Part shown: positions 52,387-62,249 of the stretch, piece after piece | Layout of the letters: the number at the start of each line of letters is the position of its first letter | Position numbering within the stretch: position 1 is the stretch's first letter | NCBI GenBank assembly: GCA_039720395.1 | Contig: CM077828.1 | Span: 18,016,264 to 18,080,263, forward strand | Direction: 5' to 3' | Length of the DNA stretch: 64,000 nucleotides | DNA from: Liquidambar formosana | Taxonomy: Eukaryota; Streptophyta; Magnoliopsida; Saxifragales; Altingiaceae | The notes under the pieces: generated by a model | What the model was told of the DNA's origin: nothing | Databases searched by the model: none | Seen by the model: the letters and a program-made list of their open reading frames with translations, nothing else | Position numbers and translations under genes: made by a program

Positions 52387-53556
52387 ATGCTATTAAGTGA
52401 GGAAGTGGGAAAGGGGGAAACTGACGAACAAAGCATCAGAGAACACACAAGTGGTTTGTTTCAGAATGAGTAATCATAATTACAGTACTGTAGTGAAGAG
52501 TGCAGCACTAGAAGCGTACCTGTCAAAAAGAATGTCATTGGCAAGGTAAATTATATGCAATTGCCTCTCAGAATCATCCAAAGCAAAGACCCTGTCTCTA
52601 AGTGCCTCAGCCAAAGCTGGTGCAAAGGGAGACCTCTGCATAAACCAAATCTTGGCACCTTTAATTGACTCTTTGGTACCAGTGAGACTGTTAAGCACAT
52701 TACTCAGCTCCATTGCAACATCAGAAGGAAGTGGTCCAGACAGACCTTTAAAAGACCTCGATGAATGATCATAATCTGGTCGACCATGACCAACAAAAGG
52801 TAGAGAATGCTGATGGTGCTGCTGCTGCTGGTCATAGAATGGTGGAAAAGGATTTTGGTGCATTTGAGGTCCACCCAACATTGTAGCAGAAGCCCCAGCA
52901 GCAGCCGAAGCATTCAAGAGGGGAGCATTTAGAGTAGATGGACTCATCATAGGATTCAGAGGAGGATGCATCATAGGTATAGAAGAGGAGAAAGTGGGAT
53001 TGAAGGGACCACCTGGAGGACGTGTAGACAACCAAAGCTTGTAGCGGTAGTAATTATGTCCTTCACCACCAAAGAGGAAACTATAAGCAGGATTGTCTTG
53101 CTGTTTTTCCCGAATCATGGCTTCAAATTCAGGGCCATTCTTGGCAGCATACTCAACCAGTTTGTCAATGCGCTTGTGGAGTTCAGGATCAGAAGGTGGA
53201 GCAGCTGGGGGTGGGGTGGAATCATATGGACCGAGTAAAGGTGAAGGAACAAGGTGGGGGGGTAAATGTGGAGGGAAAGCTGGCGGTGGCTGCTGTTGCT
53301 GCTGAAGATGAATAAGGTGAGGAGGAGGATGAGGATGGAGCTGTTGTGGTTGCTGCTGCAAGTGATGGTGGAAAGGGAACTGTTGGAGAGACGGATGCGG
53401 AGGTAGAAAAGGACCACCATGCACTGATGGAGGAAATTGTTGATGCTGTGGAGGAAAACCAAACTGTTGCTGCTGTTGTATATTAGCTGCTTGTCGCTGC
53501 TGTTGGGCAAATGCCATAGCAGAAGCTGCTGCATAATCATGAGCCTGTCGGTCCAT
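49923..53556 (-). CDS. CHERP-like SURP and CID domain splicing factor, 696 aa, three exons
   Basis: Exons on the minus strand: 53556-52520, 51442-51159 and 50692-49923. Both introns have GT...AG ends and the frame is continuous, totalling 2091 nt with stop. CHERP and its plant homologues (SWAP/SURP proteins) associate with the U2 snRNP and couple splicing to RNA polymerase II. Seen: a Gln/Pro/His-rich N-terminus (1-120); a SURP domain at about 122-178 containing [20 protein letters not shown] and YYRYKLW; a Met/Pro-rich linker; a CTD-interacting domain at about 276-418 ([19 protein letters not shown] spans intron 1, followed by [16 protein letters not shown]); and a Pro-rich tail with a poly-Asp patch and a C-terminal GRLGLGA...YRKQRS segment like those of other SURP-containing splicing factors. 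ATG 53556 is the first Met in frame; a TTG precedes it. Length fits plant homologues (about 650-700 aa). Probably intact. Confidence 0.93.
50693..51158 (-). other. Intron 2 of the CHERP-like gene (466 bp)
   Basis: The donor GTAGGT begins at 51158 and the acceptor ATGCAG ends at 50693, on the minus strand. Joining restores the frame MVSGLPQQT. Apart from T-rich stretches nothing else is visible. Confidence 0.88.
51443..52519 (-). other. Intron 1 of the CHERP-like gene (1077 bp) with microsatellites and a repeat insert
   Basis: The donor GTACGC begins at 52519 and the acceptor TTTGCAG ends at 51443 (minus strand). The intron holds a (GA)n run (about 52348-52382), (TA)n then (CA)n tracts (about 51897-51948), an adjacent half copy of the GTGCTGATATAA-type palindromic repeat (about 51955-52025), and a local duplication of a short segment (about 52134-52165 and 52201-52232, sharing AGCTATGTACCCAGCTCCTC). 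It splits the CID inside the codon after ...NDILFD. Confidence 0.85.
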
Positions 53557-53608
53557 CAACCTTGTCGATGACTTTGCTGGATAAAGATACTACAGCCTTC
53601 AAGAAAAT
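53557..53608 (-). promoter_or_regulatory. Candidate 5' UTR end of the CHERP-like gene with a possible leader intron acceptor
   Basis: Reading the minus strand, a pyrimidine tract followed by CTTCAG sits at about 53620-53609, just upstream of the start codon. It looks like a 3' splice site. If used, the leader is interrupted by an intron whose 5' exon lies further towards 54 kb. No clear TATA box was found, so this is a weak call. Confidence 0.3.
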
Positions 53609-54163
53609 CTGAAGAAAAAAGAAGTCCATCCATTACGAACATAAAATGAACAAGCAATAGATCGATACAATATCTGTATCCATGACAAAATCACCTCTCA
53701 AAATAATAATAATAATAATAATGCTCAGAATGGGAAGTTGTTTATATGAAAACCAACTTGCATTTGTTGAATTCAGAACATCAGATCGACCTCAGGGAAG
53801 GAAAAAAATTTGACTTCTGGTGTAACTGTGTAAGAAAATGCAAAGTTAACTTATCATTTGACCCATATGGAGAAGGAACAGATAATCAACTTGTCTAACC
53901 TAAGCCACCACGGCCAAAAGAAAAAAAAAAAAAAAAAAGAAAAAGAAAAAAAAGTCTGCAGAAGAAATTAGATCTACTATATCATTTTCTTAGCCCCTTG
54001 CACAAAAGGCAACACATAACGGCATACCACAAACATTCAAAATGTGATCCACATATCCATAATTCTGGCATTTGATGTAACACAAATTATAGATTGTAAC
54101 AAAAAAGAAAAGGAGTAACTAATGTGAAAAGCAAATACAAGAATTTGGCCATTTTTTTTCTTT
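53609..54163. other. Region upstream of the CHERP-like gene
   Basis: Probably contains its leader intron and promoter. Visible: (AAT)n at about 53702-53721 and an A-rich run at 53921-53955. No TATA box or clear transcription start was found. Confidence 0.4.
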
Positions 54164-54165
54164 TA

Positions 54166-54403
54166 CTCCCTCCGTTCCTAATTGACTGTCCTGTTTGAAA
54201 AAACATGTTTTTTTCAAAAACCTTTATAAATTCTTTCCCATCAATATATATGTTTAAAATTCCAATTTTGCCCTCAAGTGTACAAAACATTGGAAAAAGG
54301 TAAAATACTCATGAGTAAAAAGAGTCATTGACTTTTTGAATGGGACAATAATTTAGAACATCCCAAAAAGGAAAGGAGGACAATAAAATAGGAACGGAGG
54401 GAG
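54166..54403. mobile_element. Stowaway-type MITE, 238 bp
   Basis: Ends CTCCCTCCGTTCCTAATTG and, inverted, CTCCCTCCGTTCCTATTTT are near-perfect inverted repeats, flanked by TA at 54164-54165 and 54404-54405. Its position just upstream of the CHERP-like gene could place it in or near the promoter. Confidence 0.95.
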
Positions 54404-54559
54404 TATTTATGATATAAGGAGCCCAAAGCAAGTACACGTGGTACACAAGCGCTAAAAGGCTCAATATAAGCTACAACCTAAGAAGTCCAAAAACTGGGTT
54501 CCATTTAGGAAATTAGAAGAACAAAAATAAATTAAGAAAGATCCAAAGTGAAATTTATC

Positions 54560-55332
54560 TTTAACACATAATGCTCCTATTTCTCATTTTGTTTCTTCTC
54601 TATCTTTTCCCCATAGTTGGGAGTTGGGACTTCAAATTCTTTTGGAATCTTAATGATAAGGAACATGTTCAACTTTCTTCATTGCTATCTTTGCTTAAGG
54701 GGGAATTTCTAAGAGAGGCTAATTCTGACAAGAGAAAATGGAAAGCAAATCCTTCTAATTTTTTTTTTCTTACAAGTGTGTGATCATCTTTTTTTACATT
54801 GCCCAGTTGCCAACGGGGTTGTGGCGATGACTTTTTCATAAGGCTGAATGTGTTGGATCTCTCCGAGGTTAATATGCTTGAGATAGATTATGGAGGTTTC
54901 AGGAAGAATAAGAGAGTGGTAAGTGACCTGCAACTCTATGGAGGTGTGCTATTATGGCAGTGTTTTGGGTTATTTGGGTGGAGAGGAATGCCAAGGTGTT
55001 CGAGGATAGAGTTGAGTCGGAGGAAGGGTTCTGGGATCAAGTTAGTTTTTTAGCTTCTTTTTGGGCCTCGGTTTCTAAAGCCTTTGTTGAGGTTCCTTTG
55101 TTTGGTAATTATGGAAGTCAGTTTGTAAAGGGAAGTTATCTTTTGTTTTGTTACTCTTTTGTTTGTAGAGTGTGGTGTTTTTTATGTTTCTTTGTTTCTT
55201 TCTTTTTTAGTAGGACTCCTCATCCTATTTGTATTTTTCTTTATTTTTCTCTTTTAATAGAGTTTTTTGTTGCCTATCAAAAAAATAAAATTCATTTCTG
55301 TTGTTGATTAAAAAAAAAAAAGAAAAAAAAAA
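54560..55332 (+). pseudogene. 5'-truncated LINE (L1-type) 3' end with poly(A)
   Basis: Frames on + read GSWDFKFFWNLNDKEHVQL, the connection region before the zinc knuckle, and then VIWVERNAKVFED followed by FLASFWASVSKAF, the usual C-terminus of plant L1 reverse transcriptases. The element ends in LLLIEFFVAYQ and an A-rich tail (55308-55332). It has frameshifts and no catalytic domain. Confidence 0.8.
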
Positions 55333-55384
55333 GGAGGATATAAGTAAAATATCTTTAATCTTTGCAATATATATATATATATAT

Positions 55385-56750
55385 TTTTTATAAAGCATTG
55401 CAATATTCGATTCTTCATCTTAAAAAATTCTTCTATTTCTCTCTCTCTAGACACACCAAAAAAGGCAAAGGGCCATCTTCCAAATAAATTTACTTCTCTT
55501 ATTGGCTAAATGAATGTACCACCCGGCCAAAAGTTCTCTAAATGTTATTGGAAGATCCAAGAAATCCCAAACAAAATGCAGAGAAAATCCCCAAGGTCCC
55601 TCAAAAAGGCGCAATGACGAAAAGATAGTCAATGGACTCCTCATAACCTTTGCATATGCAACACATACTTGGCATCATCCACCCCCTACTAACCAAGTGC
55701 TCCACAGTGAGGCACTTATTTCTAAACACCATACACACTAGAAATGTTACCTAAGTGGGTGCACAAGGGTGCCAAACCTTCTTACACAGGAAATGCTCCA
55801 CCTCTAACCCACCATCCTCTCTTCACAAAATATTGTAGGAAGATTTCATTGAGAAGACACCACTAGAACTCCCCCATTCAAGTGATTGAATCCTCCCAAT
55901 GCCTCAACAAGTTGTAAGCATACAATTGATAAAAGAAGAACCTAACCTATTCTCCCAATCATGAAAAGCTTCTAATGAAGATTGGATGCAATGCATCCTA
56001 TGACCATACAATATAATCACCCACCTAAGCATCCTTATTCACCGCATTCGTGAATAAATCTGGAAAGTAACCATTAAATGTTCCTCTCCACACCAAGTGT
56101 CCCTTTAAAATTTCATACAATTTCCATCCCCACCCATAACCTCACTTCTTTGAACAAAACCTCAAGCCCTTTCATAATAGCCTTCCAATTTCCCACCCCT
56201 TAACTTCCCCTCATATCCTTCATTTGCCATCCCCCATCATCCTCAACATACTTCCAAGCAATAACCTTCCGCCACAAACTCTCCCCTTCCAAAGCAAATC
56301 TCTAAAGTTATTTACCTAAAAGAGCTTGATTGAAGGCCTACCAAAGTTTTTAACCCAAGACCCACTAGCTCCTTAAGAAGACAAATTGAATTCCAATCTT
56401 CAAAATGATATTTGAACTCCTCTCCAAGGCCACCCCAAAGAAAGTCTCTTTTAAGCTTTTCCAACCGTTTAACCATGAGAATGATATTATAAATAGACAT
56501 AAAGTACATAGGAATGCTAGCAAGAGTATTACAAATAAGTCACCTTACCTCTTTTGAAGAGGTACAACATTTTCTAACTACTTAGTAACTTTTCCATCCT
56601 TTCAATCACCCTATCCCATATGGCCTTAGCTTTTAAAAAAGGATCCGAGTGACATTCCAAGAGAAGACAAGGGAAACTCAACCACAAATATAACCACCGA
56701 TTAATAGCTAGATTGCCTCCCTAGTGCTTCCCACCATAATCCAATCAATT
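55385..56750 (-). pseudogene. LINE C-terminal half: RT thumb to zinc knuckle
   Basis: On the minus strand: IPMYFMSIYNIILMVKRLEK then RDFLWGGLGEEFKYHFEDWN (thumb-to-connection motifs of plant L1 RTs), and further down a degraded CCICKGYEESIDYLF zinc knuckle (C-x-x-C...H replaced) followed by a W-x-x-x-RE segment. Many stops. It probably joined 57130-57480 before the LINE at 56772-57130 was inserted. Confidence 0.8.
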
Positions 56751-56759
56751 TTCACCTTT

Positions 56760-57130
56760 TTTTTTTTCTTTTCCGGATCAACAACAAGAAGAAATTATAT
56801 TAAAGAAAAAGGATAAATGAAAATACATAAAAGGAGGACTAGATGTCCTTCCTAGAACCAAACAAAAGAAAGTAAGGCTACAAGCTACAAGCTGATTTCC
56901 AATCGTAACTAATAACAAACAATGGCACACGCACAAAAGCTTTGGAAACCAATGCCCAAAAAGAGGCTAAAAAACAAACAGGATCCCACAACTCTCCTTC
57001 CAACACCTATTTATCCTCAAACACCTTAGTGTTTATCTCCACTCAAATAACCTGAAATATTGCCATAATGGCACATCTCTAAATATTTATAGCTCTCTTA
57101 CTCTTCCCAAAACCACCCTAATCAATCTCA
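56760..57130 (-). pseudogene. Nested LINE 3' end, same subfamily as 54560-55332
   Basis: The minus-strand frame contains TKVFEDKQVLEGE and CFLASFWALVSKAFVRVPLF, nearly the same as the + strand copy at 54954-55110. The tail reaches A-rich sequence at about 56759-56770 (seen as T run). It splits the older LINE at 55385-57480. Confidence 0.75.
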
Positions 57131-57480
57131 AACATGCTCTCTTACTCTTCTCCAAATTAATCTTCAAACCGCAACCAATTTAAGGCAAAGGAGGACACCT
57201 CTTAAATACCTTTTTTTTTTAAAAAAATTTAATTAGCAATAATAACCTCTCAAATACAAATTTCTTACTCATCCAATTCACCAAACACAATTGAATCATC
57301 AACATATAAAAGATGTGAGAATGAAACTCTTCCATAAACAATTCCTACTTGAAAGCTATGGATTAGATTCCCCTCCTTGGCTCTTCCGCTTTTACTAGAA
57401 TCGTACTAAAAGCATCCATCACCGAAAAGAAAAGAAGAGAGGAGAGAAGGTCCCTAGTCTCAAACTAGAACTTCATTTTT
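57130..57480 (-). pseudogene. LINE reverse transcriptase core with YVDD
   Basis: On the minus strand the frame has LLSSLLFFSVMDAFSTIL then HLLYVDDSIVFGELDE. YVDD is the catalytic box of reverse transcriptases. GLKINLEKSKRA-like sequence follows. Stops and frameshifts break it. Confidence 0.7.
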
Positions 57481-57515
57481 TCAAAAAAATTTAAAATATA
57501 TACATATATATATAC

Positions 57516-57718
57516 ACGGTAATGATCCTATCAACACGTGCTGATATAGGCTTATATCAGCATGGCTACAAACCTACAATTGCTTATTACAAACTTACAA
57601 TTGACTGGCTACAAATGTCACCGCAGGCAGATAATTGTCCATTTGTAATCAGTCAATTATAAGTTTATAGCCGTGCTGATATAAGCCTATATTAGCACGT
57701 GTTGATAGGATCATTACC

Positions 57719-57720
<2 letters not shown>
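57516..57720. mobile_element. (TA)n-flanked palindromic element, family C, 205 bp
   Basis: The terminal arms ACGGTAATGATCCTATCAAC on both ends pair almost perfectly for about 50 bp (with CACGTGCTGATATAGGCTTA), and weaker pairing continues inwards. It sits between TA-rich tracts at 57500-57514 and 57721-57751. Confidence 0.85.
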
Positions 57721-57752
<32 letters not shown>

Positions 57753-57754
<2 letters not shown>

Positions 57755-57922
57755 GATGATGATCAGGTAAGCATGTGCTGATATAACTTACATCAACACC
57801 CGCATTGGGAGTTGTACTTCATGCATTAGTGGGTTATGGGGTACATTGGACCAATGCAAGAAGTACAACCCCCAATGCTTGGTGCTGATGTACTTATATC
57901 AACATGTGCTGATGGGAACATA

Positions 57923-57926
<4 letters not shown>
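57753..57926. mobile_element. (TA)n-flanked palindromic element, family A copy 2
   Basis: The arms AGCATGTGCTGATATAAC and, inverted, AGCACATGTTGATATAAG pair and continue through GCATTGGGAGTTGTACTTC. (TA)n lies on both sides. It is a close relative of 22115-22293. Half copies are at 40690-40770, 47735-47840 and 51955-52025. Confidence 0.82.
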
Positions 57927-57960
<34 letters not shown>

Positions 57961-57964
<4 letters not shown>

Positions 57965-58096
57965 TTGATCATGTGCGGGATATCCCGAATATCCCGTTCG
58001 ATCACGGTTGTCTGTAAGCGACACGTGCGGGCGCGTGTCGCTCACGGACGGCCGTGATTAAACGGGATACTCCAGGATATCCCGCATATGATCAGA
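57961..58096. mobile_element. (TA)n-flanked palindromic element, family B, 136 bp
   Basis: GATCATGTGCGGGATATCC at the left pairs with the inverted right end GATCATATGCGGGATATCC; the arms run about 60 bp to a CACGTGCGGGCGCGTG centre. TA tracts flank it (57928-57960 and 58098-58105). GC content is far above its surroundings. Diverged copy at 39165-39311. Confidence 0.85.
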
Positions 58097-58204
58097 CCTA
58101 TATATATAAAAAGGAGCGAGTCCCATTCACCAAAATACAAAAGGAAACTGATGAAAAATACTTAAGGATTCACTTCTCCCTTGAAGTCAATTCTTTTTTC
58201 TTAT

Positions 58205-59611
58205 TTATTTATTTTTTTTTGTGATGGGCAACAAAAAATTTATTAATAAAAAAAAGTAACAATACAAAAGAGGGCAAGAAGTCCAGCAGAAAAAAAAAGA
58301 AAAGGAAAAAGAAAAAAAGAAGAACAAGGAAAACAAGCAAAAAGAAAGCATTACAATCCACAAACTACCCTCCAATCAGATCTAATTACAAATAAAGGGA
58401 CAACCACTAAATTCAGCCACTAAAGGCCAAAACGAAGCCAAGAAAACAATCATATCCCCTAAGCATCCAAACTGCCAGACCCTATCTTAAAAATTTTTTG
58501 CATAAAAAAAGAAAGGACCACATCTCCAAAGCACCACCTTAAAACCCGATTCTCTACAATAAGTACAAGAGAAATTCCCATTTTACATGGTCACAGGTCT
58601 ATTCCATGTCTAACTTGCAAACCACCAGAAGAATGTTGCTTTTAGTCCTCGAATCTGAAAGTTCATTTGCAATAAGAATTGCATTAAGGATTTGTCTTTT
58701 CCCACAAATGCATTTTGAAAGGGAAATACAACCTCACCCGCCACCTCTCTAAGTAAATTTGCCAAAAGATTTGCAATGATCTTAAACAAACTTCTAACAA
58801 TACTAATAGGTCGAAAAATCCCTAATATCCACAGTCCCGCCCTTCTTAGGTATGAAAGATATCAATATCGAATTCAAGCTCCTTTCAAAACGATATCATT
58901 TAAAAAAAATCCTCCTAATACCTTCAATGCATCCTCCCCTTAAGTTATGGTAGAAAGCCAAAGAAAACACATAGGGACCAAGAGCTTTGTCTCCTTGCAA
59001 ACTCTTAAGCACCACAACTACCTCTTCTTCCACGAAGGATCTATCCAATCTTTGCTTAGGATTCTCATCCATTAGTGAAAACTCCAACCCATCCAAACGA
59101 GCCTTCTCCCCAACGCTTCTTTGAACACAATCTCAAGGTAATCAACAATCTTCCTTTTCATCTCTCCTTCTTCTTCCACCTCCTCACCATCTATTCTACC
59201 TTTCCTTGTGAAGTTATATCTTTTATGGGAATTTGCCGACCGACAAAAAAAATTTGTATTACTATCCATTTCCTTCAACCAAGAGCTCTAGATTTTTACC
59301 TCCAACTTATCTCCTCCATTTCTGCTAATTTCTTGAATTCTAATTGAGAATTCAATCTCCTCACCCTCTTTCCAACTGTGTTCAACAGTTGTCCCCATCT
59401 TTTACATCAAGAGCCATGATGTATTCCAAGACTATTAAATTTCCTTCATCCATTCTCCCAAACACATCCTTATTCTCTTTCCTCAACCCCTCTTTAAGAT
59501 TCTTTAGTTTTTTTGCCAATGATAAAGCTTAGAGAGCCTTCAAAGAAGAATATTTCCCAACAACCCTTCACTTTATCAATGATCCCATCTTCTTTAAGCC
59601 AACCTAAAAGG
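58205..59611 (-). pseudogene. LINE reverse transcriptase N-terminal part and 3' tail, left of a nested insertion
   Basis: On the minus strand: RSANSHKRYNFTRKG (linker before the RT), EEEVVVVLKSLQGDKALGP (RT fingers; family pattern FTEEEV...GDKAPGPDGF), then FIPKKGGTVDIRDF and AFVGKRQILNAILIANELSD. It jumps about 58500 to a 3' tail with poly(A) near 58205-58225, so an internal deletion removed the palm with its YxDD. The frame continues beyond the insertion at 59612-61091 into 61092-61250. Confidence 0.8.
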
Positions 59612-61091
59612 CATGGTTCAAAGTCTCGGTCTCGGTCCACATCTCGTTTCGGTCTCGTTCATCTCGGTCTCGCTCAATCCGTCACGTCTCGGGTGAGATG
59701 CAACTTTACGCATGAAAAAATGTTTGAAAAAATTCAAAAAAATCATAGAAAATTTGTAAAAAAATATGATGATTACATTGGAACCATCAAATAAGCAAAA
59801 TAATCAACTTAAGGCACATAATATGGTAAAAAAACATAAAAATAGGCGCTAGCGCGCTAATATATCATGAAAGAACACTATCTTTATGTTTTAGTTATCT
59901 AATATAATCCCAAATTATTTATGCATATGTGTCATTGTGTTGCCCAACTAATCATGCATTTTTTGTTATTTTTAATTTTGGTTTTTTTTATAATAAAAAA
60001 AACCACAAAATTCGACTTTAAAAACAGGCATCAACAAAAAATAATTTTCCAAATTATTTATGCATATTTATAAGTTCATGGTGATTAAAAAAAATTTAAA
60101 CAATTTTCTAATTTAAAAAATCAGTATTTTCAAAATTAACAAAAAAATTATCATTTATCATTTATAAAATAAAAAATAAAAAATATTTACAAGTTCATGA
60201 TTTTTTTTTTTTTGTTTTTTATAAAAAATGTAGGTCCATAAACATATAAGTTCGTAATTGCAGTTAAAAAAAAAAAAAAAAATTCCCAAGCTAGGCAACA
60301 TAACAACACTTTAACAAAATGAAAAAAGAAACAAAAATAAATTAAATTAAAATAAAAACAAACATGGGGAATTTTAGATTAGTCGGTCTATGGAAAATAA
60401 TTACAATTGAGTGTTATTTTCTATTAACTTTCTAATAAAAGACTACTAACTTAACTAACGACGACTACAAACTTTAATTATTTTCCTATAGCCCCACTTA
60501 TCTAAAATTTCGCCCAAAACTCATCCCCTTTACCCCGTCGGGTCTGGACTCTAGAACCAGTCGAGACTGAGAGTGAGAGTTCAAAGAGACAGAATGAAGA
60601 GAGGTCGTCGGAGCCACCTACCACCAGATCCGGCGAGATCTGCCGCCGGCTTGAGACGCGATGCCCACCTGAGACGATGGCGATGCTGCTGTCGGCCACC
60701 GGAGATAACCAGATGCGACAACAGAAGCCCAGATCTGGATTCGAATCACCCAGACCCCTTCGTCTGACCCTCGAGTGCCTCGACCATCCTCACCAGAGCT
60801 GTTCGTCTGAGAACGAGAGAGAATGGAAGCTGGAGCTGCTATCAATCATCGAGGTAGGCCGTATTCTCATACGATTCTCATTCGAATCCGAACGATTTCT
60901 CGTTCGAATCCAAACGAATCACCGATTTCTCGCCTATCTCGTCACGGTTCGTTCGAGATCCCGATAATCTCGTCCGAGAGGGATACTTCTCCCTATATAT
61001 TTGTACCGGTGGGATTTCTCATACCGGCCACTGGCGAGACCGAATTGTCTCGGCGAGATCTCGTTCGAGACAAACGAGACTTTGAACCATG
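59612..61091. mobile_element. 1480-bp terminal-inverted-repeat element with GC-rich interior, inserted in a LINE
   Basis: CATGGTTCAAAGTCTCG stands at both ends as an exact 17-bp inverted repeat, followed by TCTCG-rich subterminal repeats. CTAAAAGG flanks it perfectly (59604-59611 and 61092-61099), an 8-bp target duplication, which favours a hAT-type or MULE-type transposase. Removing the element rejoins the LINE. The left half is AT-rich and carries a GGGGAATT MITE (60366-60515). The right half (60515-61000) is GC-rich with overlapping open frames on both strands, looking like captured gene sequence. No transposase was recognised. Confidence 0.82.
60366..60515. mobile_element. GGGGAATT-family MITE nested in the 1480-bp element
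   Basis: Starts GGGGAATTTTAGATTAGTCG and ends TTATCTAAAATTTCGCCC inverted; the interior has AAGACTACTAACTTAACTAA. It lies wholly within 59612-61091, so it either predates or follows that insertion. Confidence 0.75.
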
Positions 61092-61250
61092 CTAAAAGGA
61101 CTTTTAGATAACCTCAAGCCTCGGCAAGCAAGAAGTGTATGGGAGTGCTCAAATAAGGGCTTTGATAAAATGGATCGAATGACCTTAGGAAATGCTCTCC
61201 AAATTGACCAGGAAAAGAAATCTATCTATCTTGAAAGTGTTGGATCCTAT
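61092..61250 (-). pseudogene. LINE fragment, right of the nested insertion
   Basis: On the minus strand the sequence reads on into the LINE at 58205-59611 across the CTAAAAGG duplication. The region corresponds to the linker between endonuclease and reverse transcriptase. Highly decayed. Confidence 0.55.
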
Positions 61251-61263
61251 TAATTATTCAACC

Positions 61264-61284
61264 ATGTGGTTGTCCCCCCCCCCC
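61264..61284. repeat. Poly(C) tract
   Basis: More than 20 consecutive C residues followed by an A run; it marks the border between two LINE pieces. Confidence 0.95.
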
Positions 61285-61319
61285 CCCCCCCCCCAAAAAA
61301 AAGAAAAGGAAAAAGGCAC

Positions 61320-62000
61320 ATCCATAAGATCTTCTTAAAAAAATAAATAAATAAATAAATAAAATATGAAAAGATATTATTAAAGAACAGAAGATATAAA
61401 AGAAGGAAGAGATTCTTCCTTGAGAAAAATCTAACTAATCTATACCAAAAAACCAAATCTAGACCAAAACTATACCTAAATCTATACAAACCTAAATGGT
61501 ATAAACAACCCAAACGAAGAACAAGAGTCAAACATGAAGAAAAGGCCATCTAAATGCCTAAAGTGTGAAGGCTCCCCTTTTAACCAACTCATCCGCTGGC
61601 TCATTAGTTGTCCATGCCACCCATATAGGTGTTCTACTCCTCACAAATCTGATGACATTAGAAGCATACCCTTCCACAAGGAACCGAGATATACCTATTA
61701 TCGAAGCCTCTCTCAACCCTTCTAACAAAATAAGCAACTCAGCCTTCAAAGCAATGCCACCTCTAAAAACTCCACCTATTCCCAACTGACCTGGGTTACC
61801 AAGGCAGCAACCGTCAAATTTGAACTTAATTGATCCATTAGGAGGGGGCTTCCAATTCGTGGAGCATCTCGCTTTCTATCTTTGCAAGGAGAAAATAGCA
61901 ATGCAGTCTCTACAAATAACCACAAGAGGAAGCCCATCAAACTCCTTAGTAACAGATGGCCAGAGCGATTAGAGAAAAATGATTCTCTCCCAAACAAACT
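61320..62000 (-). pseudogene. LINE RNase H-like domain and 3' tail
   Basis: On the minus strand: GSIKFKFDGCCLGNPGQLG, GIGGVFRGGIALKAELLILL, SRFLVEGYASNVIRF and NEPADELVKRGAF. These follow the plant RNase H-like pattern (FDG...GNPG-x-x-GIGGVFRD...AEL-x-AL-x-x-GL...VEGDS...N-x-x-AD-x-LA). The conserved catalytic Asp of FRD is Gly here. One frameshift, then a tail to poly(A) near 61320-61350. Confidence 0.8.
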
Positions 62001-62249
62001 CCCTCAAATAGGATTTATCTTTAAAAAATCAGGCATTTCTCTCCAATCATAACACCCAAAAAATAGCTACGACTACACAAGACCTAAAAAGCACCAACAT
62101 TGACACAAGACATGGATACAACAGGACACCAACACGTCGATACGAAAAATCTTTAAAAAACTATGACACGACACGGTGGGGATATGATAATAAATAAATA
62201 TATCTTTAAATTTTATCTCCCCTTTTTTTTTTCAGTACCAAAAATCTTC

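Noticed and set aside
53557..53559. TTG start one codon before the CHERP-like ATG
   Set aside because: The ATG at 53556 is the standard start and gives the family's MDRQ N-terminus.
60502..60967. Several overlapping 60-96 codon frames as real proteins
   Set aside because: They arise from high GC content within a transposon; no motif or consistent start supports any one of them.
59612..61091. Intact autonomous transposon
   Set aside because: No transposase motif visible in any frame; the element is non-autonomous.
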